Assembly: GCF_009856605.1 (NCBI RefSeq)
Contig: NZ_CP047242.1
Location: 3,974,001 to 4,038,000 of the forward strand
DNA length: 64,000 bases
Direction of reading: 5' to 3'
Origin: Trichormus variabilis 0441
Lineage (GTDB): Bacteria; Cyanobacteriota; Cyanobacteriia; Cyanobacteriales; Nostocaceae
Shown: positions 1-9,300 of the stretch, piece by piece
Layout of the letters: each line of letters begins with the position of its first letter
Position numbering within the stretch: position 1 is the stretch's first letter
Position numbers and translations under genes: made by a program
Notes under the pieces: generated by a model
Told to the model about the DNA's origin: nothing
The model's database searches: none
The model's input: the letters and a program-made list of their open reading frames with translations, nothing else

Positions 1-470
1 GCCGCCTCAGTATGCAGAGGTCGTGGTTGTTGCAGACTAAATCCTAGCCTTTTGAGGTAATCCCAAGCTGTAGTGACATGGAGTGTAATTCCAAACTGTA
101 CTCGGATCAATTCCCCTACTTTTGGCGCACTCCATAACCCCCCATCTTCTGGTGGTGAAGCTAACCTTTGGCGCAACCACTGTTGTTGCTCGTTTGTGAG
201 TGCAAGTTTTTTTCCTCCTGGTTTCAGTTTCTGTTGATTGATGATTCCGTTTGCTCCTAGCTTGTTGTATCGCCGCACGATTTTTCTCACCCAGTCCCCT
301 GAGAATCCCACAATCTCTGCTACCTTTTGCGCTGACAACTGTGGTTGTTGATTGAGCAATTTAATCACTAACCATCGGGTTTTCTCTTGTGCATCTTCAC
401 ATCGGCGATAACTTTGTTCTATTTCTTCTGTTGATAGATGCTCTGTTAGTTTTATCCTGGGACGTACCAT
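1..470 (-). CDS. IS630-family transposase, N-terminal part (cut by window edge)
   Basis: My own translation of the minus strand from the ATG at 470 is open to the window edge (about 156 residues). It begins MVRPRIKLTEHLSTEEIEQS and has two helix-turn-helix-like segments: one around residues 45-65 (QKVAEIVGFSGDWVRKIVRR) and a winged-helix segment at about 100-150 (WSAPKVGELIRVQFGITLH, then TTAWDYLKRLGFSLQ). This matches the DNA-binding half of IS630/Tc1-mariner transposases. The DDE catalytic part would lie left of the window, so intactness cannot be judged. The IS terminus should fall between 470 and about 499, just before the next gene, and the insertion may have removed that gene's original promoter. 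Family assignment is from recognised motif style, not a search. Confidence 0.8.
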   Translation of the reverse strand, partial: MVRPRIKLTEHLSTEEIEQSYRRCEDAQEKTRWLVIKLLNQQPQLSAQKVAEIVGFSGDWVRKIVRRYNKLGANGIINQQKLKPGGKKLALTNEQQQWLRQRLASPPEDGGLWSAPKVGELIRVQFGITLHVTTAWDYLKRLGFSLQQPRPLHTEA

Positions 471-498
471 TTTTCTAGCCTTTTTCCCTCTGCTTCAA

Positions 499-696
499 AT
501 GATACTACCTTTCCCTATTCAGTATAAGCAGCAGGTATCAAAAGGTTTTCAGCCACTTCCAGGTCAAGGCCAAGCATTATCTGCTCAAAAGTATATATGT
601 CCTCAAGGGGACTACGTTTGGTATCGTCGGGTTGTTGGAGCGACAATCCCAACCTGTCCTACTCATGGTGTCCTGCTAATACCTGCTGATCAGTAA
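499..696 (+). CDS. Small Cys-containing protein (zinc-ribbon-like), unknown function
   Basis: A 65-residue protein. The C-terminal half carries two Cys-Pro motifs (ICPQGDYVWYRR and TCPTHGVLL) separated by about 20 residues. This resembles half of a zinc ribbon, with a possible His in the second knuckle. It is followed after 7 bp by the membrane-protein gene, and the two giant caspase-STAND genes lie downstream on the same strand, so it is probably the first gene of that cluster. I do not recognise a named family. Small Cys-rich proteins beside caspase/STAND proteins are usual in cyanobacterial conflict loci, so a regulatory or adaptor role is possible but is only inference. The N-terminus may have been altered by the IS630 insertion immediately upstream. 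Confidence 0.5.
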   Translation: MILPFPIQYKQQVSKGFQPLPGQGQALSAQKYICPQGDYVWYRRVVGATIPTCPTHGVLLIPADQ

Positions 697-703
697 TAAA
701 AAT

Positions 704-1609
704 ATGCCAACCAAATTTTTGGAAAGTCTGGGTGGAAAACTTGCAGAAAACTGGGCTGCAAACATACTGACACCAGCCTTTGTCTTTTGGATGGGGGGAC
801 TATTAGCTTGGGTCTGGCGTTTTGGTCGAAAACCTTTGGAAGATTGGCTCAAGCAGCAACCAGAATCTTTGCTAATTGCTGTTACGGTAACTGGTTTGCT
901 GGTGATTGCTGTCTCAGCTTTTGTGGTTCAAAGGTTTGATTTATCTGTTTTAAGATTTTTAGAAGGCTATTGGTCTCGGTGGTTGCAACCTTTTCGACGC
1001 TGGATGATACAGCAACAAGAGCAAGATTTTAAACGAAAAGATAAGCGTTGGCAAACTCTGGCTGATGAAAAAGATATAACTAATGAGGAATTGGAGGAAT
1101 ATGTGATGTTAGATGGACAACTTATGCAGTTTCCATCTCAAATTAATAGATTCATGCCTACAAAGTTAGGCAACATTCTTAGAGCGGCTGAAAGCCGTCC
1201 TTATGATAAGTATGGCTTGGATGCTGTAATTTGCTGGTCTCGCCTCTGGCTAATATTACCAGATGGGGTAAAGAAAGAATTACAGGAAGCACGGTCAAGT
1301 TTGAACACAGCAGCCCGTTTTTGGCTCTGGAGTTTGCTGTTTATCGTATGGGCTGTTTGGGCTTGGTGGGCTGTTCTTGCTGGGTTGCTGGGGATGGCAT
1401 TTGCTTATAACTGGGCTGTTGATGCAGCAGGAGTCTACTGTAGCTTGTTGGAGTCCGCTTTTGATTTGTACCGCTTAGAACTTTATAAATCCCTTCGTTG
1501 GCCAATACCTATTAATCCTAAGCAAGAGCGAGAGTTAGGTAAGCAATTGACAAATTATTTATGGCGAGGTTCTGATGACGACAGACCAATATTTAAGCCT
1601 CTACAGTGA
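704..1609 (+). CDS. Multi-pass membrane protein of unknown function
   Basis: A 301-residue protein with hydrophobic segments near residues 22-40, 57-76 and 207-240 (the last is long, Trp-rich and could cross twice), so about four transmembrane passes. A charged cytoplasmic-looking stretch at about 95-140 (rich in K, E, Q) separates them. It starts 7 bp after the small Cys protein and ends about 100 bp before the first caspase gene, suggesting one transcription unit. No family was recognised. A membrane protein next to caspase-STAND genes could be a pore or membrane target of an abortive response, but nothing in the sequence proves this. Confidence 0.6.
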   Translation: MPTKFLESLGGKLAENWAANILTPAFVFWMGGLLAWVWRFGRKPLEDWLKQQPESLLIAVTVTGLLVIAVSAFVVQRFDLSVLRFLEGYWSRWLQPFRRWMIQQQEQDFKRKDKRWQTLADEKDITNEELEEYVMLDGQLMQFPSQINRFMPTKLGNILRAAESRPYDKYGLDAVICWSRLWLILPDGVKKELQEARSSLNTAARFWLWSLLFIVWAVWAWWAVLAGLLGMAFAYNWAVDAAGVYCSLLESAFDLYRLELYKSLRWPIPINPKQERELGKQLTNYLWRGSDDDRPIFKPLQ

Positions 1610-1713
1610 AAGTGACTGTATTATGGGCAATGTCTCTAAAAAATCTCAGTAAAATTAAACACTCGCTAAAATTTTGATAAATTTTCCCAATTTCACCAAA
1701 AAGTCCCATATTA

Positions 1714-4700
1714 ATGAGTAGAGATGCTTTAGTTGTTGGCATTAATAAGTATAGTTTTGCAGGCTTGTCAGGTTTAAAATCGCCTGCTAAGGATGCAGAA
1801 GCGATCGCCAAGCGACTTAGTGAAGCTGGAAATTTTCATGTCAAGCGATCGCCACAATTCTTAGATCCGTTTGAAGATCATGCACCACGGGTAGCAGCAA
1901 ATCAAGAACTCAAGCTGGCAGACTTAGAAAAGGCTTTAGAAGAATTATTTTATCCTGAAGGCAGGAGCATCCCAGATACCGCGCTGTTTTATTTCTCTGG
2001 GCATGGTCTTCGTAAAGAGGGACGCATTAAGGAAGGATATCTGGCAACCAGTGATACAAATCCTGATGTGGGCAACTGGGGACTGCGATTAAAGTGGCTG
2101 CGGGAATTATTGCAAGAAAGCCCAGTAAGACAGCAGATTATCTGGTTGGACTGTTGTTACAGTGGTGAACTACTCAATTTTACAGAAGCTGACCCAGGCG
2201 ATCGCGGCAATACACGCGATCGCTGTTTTATTGCTGCTTCCAGAGAATTTGAGCCAGCCTATGAAAATGTTGGTGGAGCCAGTAGCCTACTGACAAGCGC
2301 AATTTTGCGCGGATTTGATTTGGCTGATGTATCTAACCAATGGGTGACGAACGAAACATTAGTGGCATTCTTGCGAGAAGAATTAAAAACAGCACCCCAA
2401 AAATTCATTTCTAATAACCTGGGGTGTATTAATATTATTTTCAGAGCAGAAACAACAAAAAAACAAGCTGTTCAACCTGTTACACCAACTGCCAATCAAC
2501 CAAACCAAACGGCTAAATTAGCAGAACAGTTACGAGCTTGGTTTACTGCCTTACGTTATGACTTTGAACAGTATGAAATTAACAATGAAACTTATTTTGA
2601 GTGGATTATTAATGTAATTAATCCTGTAGGACGCAAGCGGTATAACCGAATTTTGGTACGCGGCATCACTGGAGAAGCCGAAATGAAAGATGTTGCCGCC
2701 TTGCGACAGTCAGTCAATGCTCAAAGAACCGATATAGGTTGGCTCATTACAAACCGCCGTGTCAGTCGGGCTGCTAAAGATGAGGTGAGCAAGCAAGAAA
2801 ACCAGGATTTGTTCTGCTACACCCTTGATGAGTTGCTGGATCGAGATGCAGATTTTAGTTGCTATCTCAACTGGTTGGAAGATGAAATTAAGCAACGGGG
2901 AATTGACCGCACCTATGTACCCCTAGCTTGTACCAAAGAGGAATTTGATCCCATCTCAAAGCAGAAAATGGGGATGAGCCGTTACGCCCAAGCTGATGGT
3001 TGGATTGATGGTTATGTTGATCGCTGGCTTGATGATCCTGCTAAAGAACACCTTTCCATTCTGGGTGAATTTGGTACTGGTAAAACTTGGTTTGGGTTGC
3101 ATTATGCCTGGACTACCCTGCAACGCTATCGTGATGCTCAACGCCGGGGTGTAGAACGTCCACGTCTGCCGTTAGTGATTCCTTTACGGGATTATGCCAA
3201 AGCAGTGAGTGTAGAATCACTGTTTTCGGAGTTTTTTTTTCGTAAGCATGAAATCCCTCTGCCTGGTTATTCTGCTTTTGAACAACTCAACCGCATGGGT
3301 AAAGTGCTGTTGATTTTCGATGGCTTTGATGAAATGGCAGCTAGGGTAAATCGCCAAGAGATGATCAACAACTTCTGGGAACTAGCCAAAGTAGTAGTAC
3401 CAGGAGCAAAGGTAATTCTGACTTGTCGAACTGAACATTTCCCCGAAGCAAAAGAAGGCAGAGCTTTGCTAAGTGCCGAGTTGCAAGCTTCTACTATTAA
3501 CTTGCCTCTAGAAACACCGCGCTTTGAAGTGCTGGAATTAGAAAAATTTGATGACGAGCAAATTCGGCAGGTATTTGGGTTTCGTGCTGAAGCAGAGACT
3601 GTGGAACAGGTAATGAATAATTCGACACTGCGGGATTTGGCACGTCGTCCCGTAATGACAGAACTGATTATAGAAGCTTTGCCAGAAATTGAGGCGGGTA
3701 AGCCAGTTGATATATCACGGGTATATTTATATGCTGTGCGCCACAAGATGGAAAGGGATATCAAAGCCGAGCGTACCTTTACCTCATTAGCAGATAAACT
3801 CTATTTTTTGTGTGAACTGTCGTGGGAAATGCTCTCACAAGACCAGATGAGCATGAACTACAAAGAATTTCCAGACCAGATTCGGCGTTTATTTGGTTCT
3901 GTAGTCGAGGAAGAAAAGGATTTAGACCACTGGCATTATGACATGATGGGGCAGACAATGCTGATTCGTAATGCGGAAGGTGACTACAGCCCAGCCCATC
4001 GTTCATTATTAGAGTTTTTTGCCGCCTATAAGCTGGTGGCAGAGTTAGGTGTTTTAGCCCCCGACTTCACAGAACTGGCTCAAGCACAGTCTTGTTTAGA
4101 CAAAACTGTTCCAGCAAGAGATTACACTTGGTCAGAATACTTTCAGCGACAGTGCCAAGAAGATGGACAACTGCTACCCATAGCACCCATAAAGTCATTT
4201 ACCAACGCATCTTTAGAGAGGTTATGTAATTATTTGGGTACGTCGCCTTTGGCAAAAGCTTTGCTGGATTTAGCTGTGCCAATGTTAGATGAGCAGGTTT
4301 TTCAACAAATTTTATTGAGGCTGATTCAAGCAACCCGTGGTAAAACTCAGGCTCAGGTGGGTTATATAGGCGGCAACTTAGTGAAATTACTAATAGAAAG
4401 AAATCCTTACAGCCTGGAAAATTGTGATCTCAGTAATACTGTAATTCCGGATGTAAACTTTGCAAATGCCAGCTTCCGGTGGGTAAATTTGATGGGAACG
4501 AATCTCACAAACTCTGTTTTTGCACCAGTTCTGGGAGTGGTCTATTCAGTGGCATTTAGTCCAGATGGCAAAAAATTGGTGATTGGAGATAGTAAGGGTA
4601 CTATACAGGTCTGGGAAACATTTTCTGGCAGGGTTTTGTTGTTTCTTCAAGGACATGAAAATGGGGTCAAATCAGTGGCGTTTTCCCCCGACGGTGGGCG

Positions 4701-6387
4701 CATTGTCAGTGGCAGTAATGACAACACAATCCGGTTGTGGGATGTGAATGGTCAGCCCATTGGTCAACCCTTCCGGGGGCATGAAGGAGGGGTCAATTCA
4801 GTAGCGTTTTCCCCCGACGGTGGGCGCATTGTCAGTGGCAGTAATGACAACACAATCCGGTTGTGGGATGTGAATGGTCAGCCCATTGGTCAACCCTTCC
4901 GGGGGCATGAAGGAGGGGTCAATTCAGTAGCGTTTTCCCCCGACGGTGGGCGCATTGTCAGTGGCAGTAATGACAACACAATCCGGTTGTGGGATGTGAA
5001 TGGTCAGCCCATTGGTCAACCCTTCCGGGGGCATGAAGGAGGGGTCAATTCAGTAGCGTTTTCCCCCGACGGTGGGCGCATTGTCAGTGGCAGTTATGAC
5101 AACACAGTACGGTTGTGGGATGTGAATGGTCAGCCCATTGGTCAACCCTTCCGGGGGCATGAAGGAGGGGTCAATTCAGTGGCGTTTTCCCCCGACGGTG
5201 GGCGCATTGTCAGTGGCAGTAATGACAACACAATCCGGTTGTGGGATATGAATGGTCAGCCCATTGGTCAACCCTTCCGGGGGCATGAAGATATGGTCTA
5301 TTCAGTGGCGTTTTCCCCCGACGGTGGGCGCATTGTCAGTGGCAGTTATGACAAGACAATACGGTTGTGGGATATGAATGGTCAGCCCATTGGTCAACCC
5401 TTCCGGGGGCATGAAGATATGGTCTTATCAGTGGCGTTTTCCCCCGACGGTGGGCGCATTGTCAGTGGCAGTTATGACAACACAGTACGGTTGTGGGAGG
5501 CGAATGGTCAGTCCATTGGTCAACCCTTCCGGGGGCATGAAAATTTGGTCAATTCAGTAGCGTTTTCCCCCGACGGTGGGCGCATTGTCAGTGGCAGTAA
5601 TGACAACACAATCCGGTTGTGGGATGTGAATGGTCAGCCCATTGGTCAACCCTTCCGGGGGCATGAAGGAAGGGTCTATTCAGTGGCGTTTTCCCCCGAC
5701 GGTGGGCGCATTGTCAGTGGCAGTAATGACAACACAATCCGGTTGTGGGATGTGAATGGTCAGCCCATTGGTCAACCCTTCCGGGGGCATGAAAATTTGG
5801 TCTATTCAGTGGCGTTTTCCCCCGACGGTGGGCGCATTGTCAGTGGCAGTTGGGACAACACAATACGGTTGTGGGATGTGAATGGTCAGCCCATTGGTCG
5901 ACCCTTCCGGGGTCATGAAAATGTGGTCTATTCAGTGGCGTTTTCCCCGGATGGTGGGCGCATTGTCAGTGGCAGTTGGGACAACACAATACGGTTGTGG
6001 GATGTGAATGGTCAGTCCATTGGTCAACCCTTCCGGGGGCATGAAGATTGGGTCAGATCAGTGGCGTTTTCCCCCGACGGTGGGCGTATTGTCAGTGGCA
6101 GTGATGACAAGACACTCAGGTTGTGGGATGTGAATGGTCAGCCCATTGGTCAACCCTTCCGGGGGCATGAAGATTTGGTCAGATCAGTGGCGTTTTCCCC
6201 CGACGGTGAGCGCATTGTCAGTGGCAGTTATGATGAAACCATCCGTATTTGGGATGCAGCTACTGGTGATTGTCTGCGGGTAATCAGCTATAAACTTTGT
6301 GCAGGGCTGAATATTACAGGTGTAACAGGGCTAACGTCAGCACAGCGCGTAGCATTAAAACTAATGGGAGCGATTGATAATTTATGA
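1714..6387 (+). CDS. Caspase-like / NACHT NTPase / WD40 signalling protein
   Basis: A 1557-residue NLR-like protein. Residues about 1-250 are a caspase (C14) fold with both catalytic motifs: YFSGHG (His) and WLDCCYSGE (Cys). Residues about 265-395 resemble a degenerate restriction-endonuclease-like domain (ILVRGITGEAEMKDV, then IGWLITNRRVS). A NACHT-type P-loop follows (GEFGTGKTWF, about 450-460) with Walker B (LLIFDGFDEM, about 535). After helical regions and a short pentapeptide-like stretch (about 915-940) come 14 WD40 repeats of about 42 residues (about 942-1515), enough for two seven-bladed propellers, and a short tail. Known logic for such proteins: the propeller senses a ligand, the NTPase oligomerises and the caspase is the effector. 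The ligand is unknown. The stop overlaps the next ATG by 4 bp, which implies translational coupling. Confidence 0.88.
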   Translation: MSRDALVVGINKYSFAGLSGLKSPAKDAEAIAKRLSEAGNFHVKRSPQFLDPFEDHAPRVAANQELKLADLEKALEELFYPEGRSIPDTALFYFSGHGLRKEGRIKEGYLATSDTNPDVGNWGLRLKWLRELLQESPVRQQIIWLDCCYSGELLNFTEADPGDRGNTRDRCFIAASREFEPAYENVGGASSLLTSAILRGFDLADVSNQWVTNETLVAFLREELKTAPQKFISNNLGCINIIFRAETTKKQAVQPVTPTANQPNQTAKLAEQLRAWFTALRYDFEQYEINNETYFEWIINVINPVGRKRYNRILVRGITGEAEMKDVAALRQSVNAQRTDIGWLITNRRVSRAAKDEVSKQENQDLFCYTLDELLDRDADFSCYLNWLEDEIKQRGIDRTYVPLACTKEEFDPISKQKMGMSRYAQADGWIDGYVDRWLDDPAKEHLSILGEFGTGKTWFGLHYAWTTLQRYRDAQRRGVERPRLPLVIPLRDYAKAVSVESLFSEFFFRKHEIPLPGYSAFEQLNRMGKVLLIFDGFDEMAARVNRQEMINNFWELAKVVVPGAKVILTCRTEHFPEAKEGRALLSAELQASTINLPLETPRFEVLELEKFDDEQIRQVFGFRAEAETVEQVMNNSTLRDLARRPVMTELIIEALPEIEAGKPVDISRVYLYAVRHKMERDIKAERTFTSLADKLYFLCELSWEMLSQDQMSMNYKEFPDQIRRLFGSVVEEEKDLDHWHYDMMGQTMLIRNAEGDYSPAHRSLLEFFAAYKLVAELGVLAPDFTELAQAQSCLDKTVPARDYTWSEYFQRQCQEDGQLLPIAPIKSFTNASLERLCNYLGTSPLAKALLDLAVPMLDEQVFQQILLRLIQATRGKTQAQVGYIGGNLVKLLIERNPYSLENCDLSNTVIPDVNFANASFRWVNLMGTNLTNSVFAPVLGVVYSVAFSPDGKKLVIGDSKGTIQVWETFSGRVLLFLQGHENGVKSVAFSPDGGRIVSGSNDNTIRLWDVNGQPIGQPFRGHEGGVNSVAFSPDGGRIVSGSNDNTIRLWDVNGQPIGQPFRGHEGGVNSVAFSPDGGRIVSGSNDNTIRLWDVNGQPIGQPFRGHEGGVNSVAFSPDGGRIVSGSYDNTVRLWDVNGQPIGQPFRGHEGGVNSVAFSPDGGRIVSGSNDNTIRLWDMNGQPIGQPFRGHEDMVYSVAFSPDGGRIVSGSYDKTIRLWDMNGQPIGQPFRGHEDMVLSVAFSPDGGRIVSGSYDNTVRLWEANGQSIGQPFRGHENLVNSVAFSPDGGRIVSGSNDNTIRLWDVNGQPIGQPFRGHEGRVYSVAFSPDGGRIVSGSNDNTIRLWDVNGQPIGQPFRGHENLVYSVAFSPDGGRIVSGSWDNTIRLWDVNGQPIGRPFRGHENVVYSVAFSPDGGRIVSGSWDNTIRLWDVNGQSIGQPFRGHEDWVRSVAFSPDGGRIVSGSDDKTLRLWDVNGQPIGQPFRGHEDLVRSVAFSPDGERIVSGSYDETIRIWDAATGDCLRVISYKLCAGLNITGVTGLTSAQRVALKLMGAIDNL
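4540..6270 (+). repeat. Tandem 126-bp WD40-coding repeats (14 units)
   Basis: Each unit encodes about 42 residues built on VAFSPDGGRIVSGS, then DNT, RLWD.NGQ.IGQPFRGHE. Units 2-13 are nearly identical at the DNA level, with silent sites matching too. Variation is concentrated at a few codons: the residues after GHE, the residue before SVAFS, and N/Y/W/D before D(N/K)T. The first and last units are diverged. This pattern implies recent unit duplication or gene conversion, with selection for change only at the exposed positions. Confidence 0.95.
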
Positions 6388-9300
6388 GTCGAGATGCTTT
6401 AGTTGTTGGCATTAATACTTATAATTTTCCCCAATTGCCCCGCTTGCGATCGCCTGCCAAGGACGCGGAAGGTATTGCTCAACGACTAAGTGAAGGAGAT
6501 TATTTCCGAGTTTGGCGGCTTCCAGAATACCTTGACCCATTTGAAAATAATGCCCCTCGTGTAGCTCAGAATCAAGAAGTTATCTTGAGGGACTTAAAAA
6601 CTGCATTAGAACGACTATTTCTCCCTGAAGGCAATAATTATCCAGACACAGCCCTGTTTTATTTCTCTGGACATGGTATTCGCAGTACAGGACGCATTAA
6701 AGAAGGATTTTTGGCAACTAGCGACACCAACCCAGATGATGATAAATGGGGATTATCCTTACAGTGGTTACGGCGGGTGTTGGAAGAAAGCCCAATTCGC
6801 CAGCAGGTAATTTGGTTAGACTGTTGTTACAGTGGCGAATTGTTGAACTTTGATGAAGCAAATCCAGGTGATAAAGGAAAAGCACGCGATCGCTGTTTTA
6901 TTGCAGCTAGTAGAGAATTTGAAGAATCCTGGACAGATCCCAACAGTGACTACAGTGTACTGACGAAGGTATTACTCAAAGGGCTTGAGCCGCAAAGACA
7001 ACAAGACGGATTAGTAGATAATTACAGACTAATAGATTTTATCAATCAGAACTTAAAGCAAGAAAAGCAACGTCCGGTATTTTATAATTCTGGCTTGCCC
7101 ATCACGTTGGTTAAAAGTAAAACAACTGTAACCCAAAATACTGATAATTCTTTGCAACCGAACAAAAATCCCTATCGGGGTTTAGCCGCCTTTGACTTTA
7201 AACCAGAAGACATTCAGTTTTTTTATGGACGAACAGCATTAACAGATGAACTTTTAGAGAAACTCTGGCAGCAGAATTTTCTGGCAGTATTAGGAGCATC
7301 TGGTAGCGGCAAATCTTCAGTTGTAAGGGCAGGCCTGCTAAATGCAATTCAGCAAGGGGAGCGACGAGACACAGCCAATTGGCATATTCTGCCAGTAATT
7401 ACCCCAGGAAATGATCCTTTAGCAAGTCTTGCAGCAGCGTTTATTAATCCCAATGAACCAGATGGGCGTAAATCTCGCCTTTGCCAAACTTATAGCCGTG
7501 AGTTACAGGAGGAGGGAGCAAAAGCCTTAGCAAAGTTAGTTGCTGATTACCAGCCAAACCCAGTGGTATTGGTTATTGACCAGTTCGAGGAGGTATTTAC
7601 ACTCTGCAACGACAGCCAAGAAAGACAGAAGTTTTTTGCTTGTCTCATGGATGTGCTGACTTCGCCTAATGAAACTGAAAACAATACTGCTGCCTTACGA
7701 GTTGTGATCACCATGCGGGCAGATTTCTTGGGCAAATGCCTAGAACAAGATTATGCCGGACTTGCCGAAAATATCAAAAATCATATTGCAACAGTAACAC
7801 CTCTGAACCAAGAGGAGTTGCGAGATGCCATTATCAAACCTGCTGAACTGGTGGGACTAAGTGTTGAGGAAGCACTGGTAAGGAAAATGATTGCCGATGT
7901 CCAGGGTTCTCCTGCTAGTTTGCCACTACTACAGTATGCCCTGACAGAACTGTGGGAACTTTGGCATCAAGACTGGCAGCAGCGTGGGACGACAGCAGGT
8001 AAGACATTAACACTGACAAACTATGTTCAAATTGGTGAAGTCAAAGGCGCTTTAGAAAAACAGGCAGATAAAGTTTACAATACCCTTTCCGAGAAAGAAC
8101 AAGCAGTTGCCAAACGAATCTTTTTAGAGTTAACGCAGTTAGGAGAGGGTACTGAGGATACCCGTAGACGAGTTCTTAAAAGTGAGTTGATTAATGACCA
8201 GCATCCAGAGGAATTGTTAGATCAGGTAATTTGCAAGCTGGCAGATGCTCGATTAGTGGTCACGAACAATATTGTGCTAAATGTAACCACAGTAGTACGA
8301 ACCGAGAAAATGGGAGATACGACATCCCAACCCGTTGAGGTGGTAATAGATGTAGCCCATGAAGCACTAATTCGTCACTGGACAAGTCTGCGGTTGTGGC
8401 TTGATGAAAACCGTGATGCTTTAAGAACGGAGAGAAAATTGCAGACTGCCGCTAAAGATTGGCAGGATCACCAACAAGATAGTGCTTATTTGTGGTTAGG
8501 TGCAAGGTTGGCAGAAGCACAAGAGTATGAGCAGAAATACTTCAGATTGGGGCGACTAGTTCCCCTGAGCAAAAAATTTATTGAAGCTAGCAAAACAGAA
8601 CAACAGCGATTAGAACGAGAAAAAGATGAACAAATTCAGGCATTAAACCAGGCACTAACTGAATCTCAACTACGAGAGCAAGCTATAAGGATACTTGAGT
8701 TATTACAAATTCAACCACAGGATGGCGTGGAGTCAGCTATTCAGGCAATAGAAGAAAATTTGAAACAACTGCCAGCAAATATATTGACAGTAGTGCAGAA
8801 TAACCTGCTGCAAGCTATGGCTATTGTCAATTTACCTAATATTATCCAAGGGCATGAATCTGGGGTCAATTCAGTGGCGTTTTCCCCGGACGGTCAGCGC
8901 ATTGTCAGTGGCAGTGGGGACAAGACACTCAGGTTGTGGGATGTGAATGGTCAGCCGATTGGTCAACCCTTGATTGGGCATGAAGGAGCGGTCAAATCAG
9001 TGGCGTTTTCCCCGGACGGTCAGCGCATTGTCAGTGGCAGTGGGGACAAGACACTCAGGTTGTGGAATGTGAATGGTCAGCCGATTGGTCAACCCTTGAT
9101 TGGGCATGAAGGAGAGGTCAAATCAGTGGCGTTTTCCCCGGACGGTCAGCGCATTGTCAGTGGCAGTTGGGACAACACACTCAGGTTGTGGAATGTGAAT
9201 GGTCAGCCGATTGGTCAACCCTTGATTGGGCATGAAGGAGCGGTCAATTCAGTGGCGTTTTCCCCGGACGGTCAGTGCATTGTCAGTGGCAGTTGGGACA

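Noticed and set aside
3267..3764. 165-aa antisense ORF under the NACHT domain
   Set aside because: Ser-rich shadow of the coding strand.
5378..5560. ORF within the WD40 array in another frame
   Set aside because: Product of repeated DNA read out of frame.
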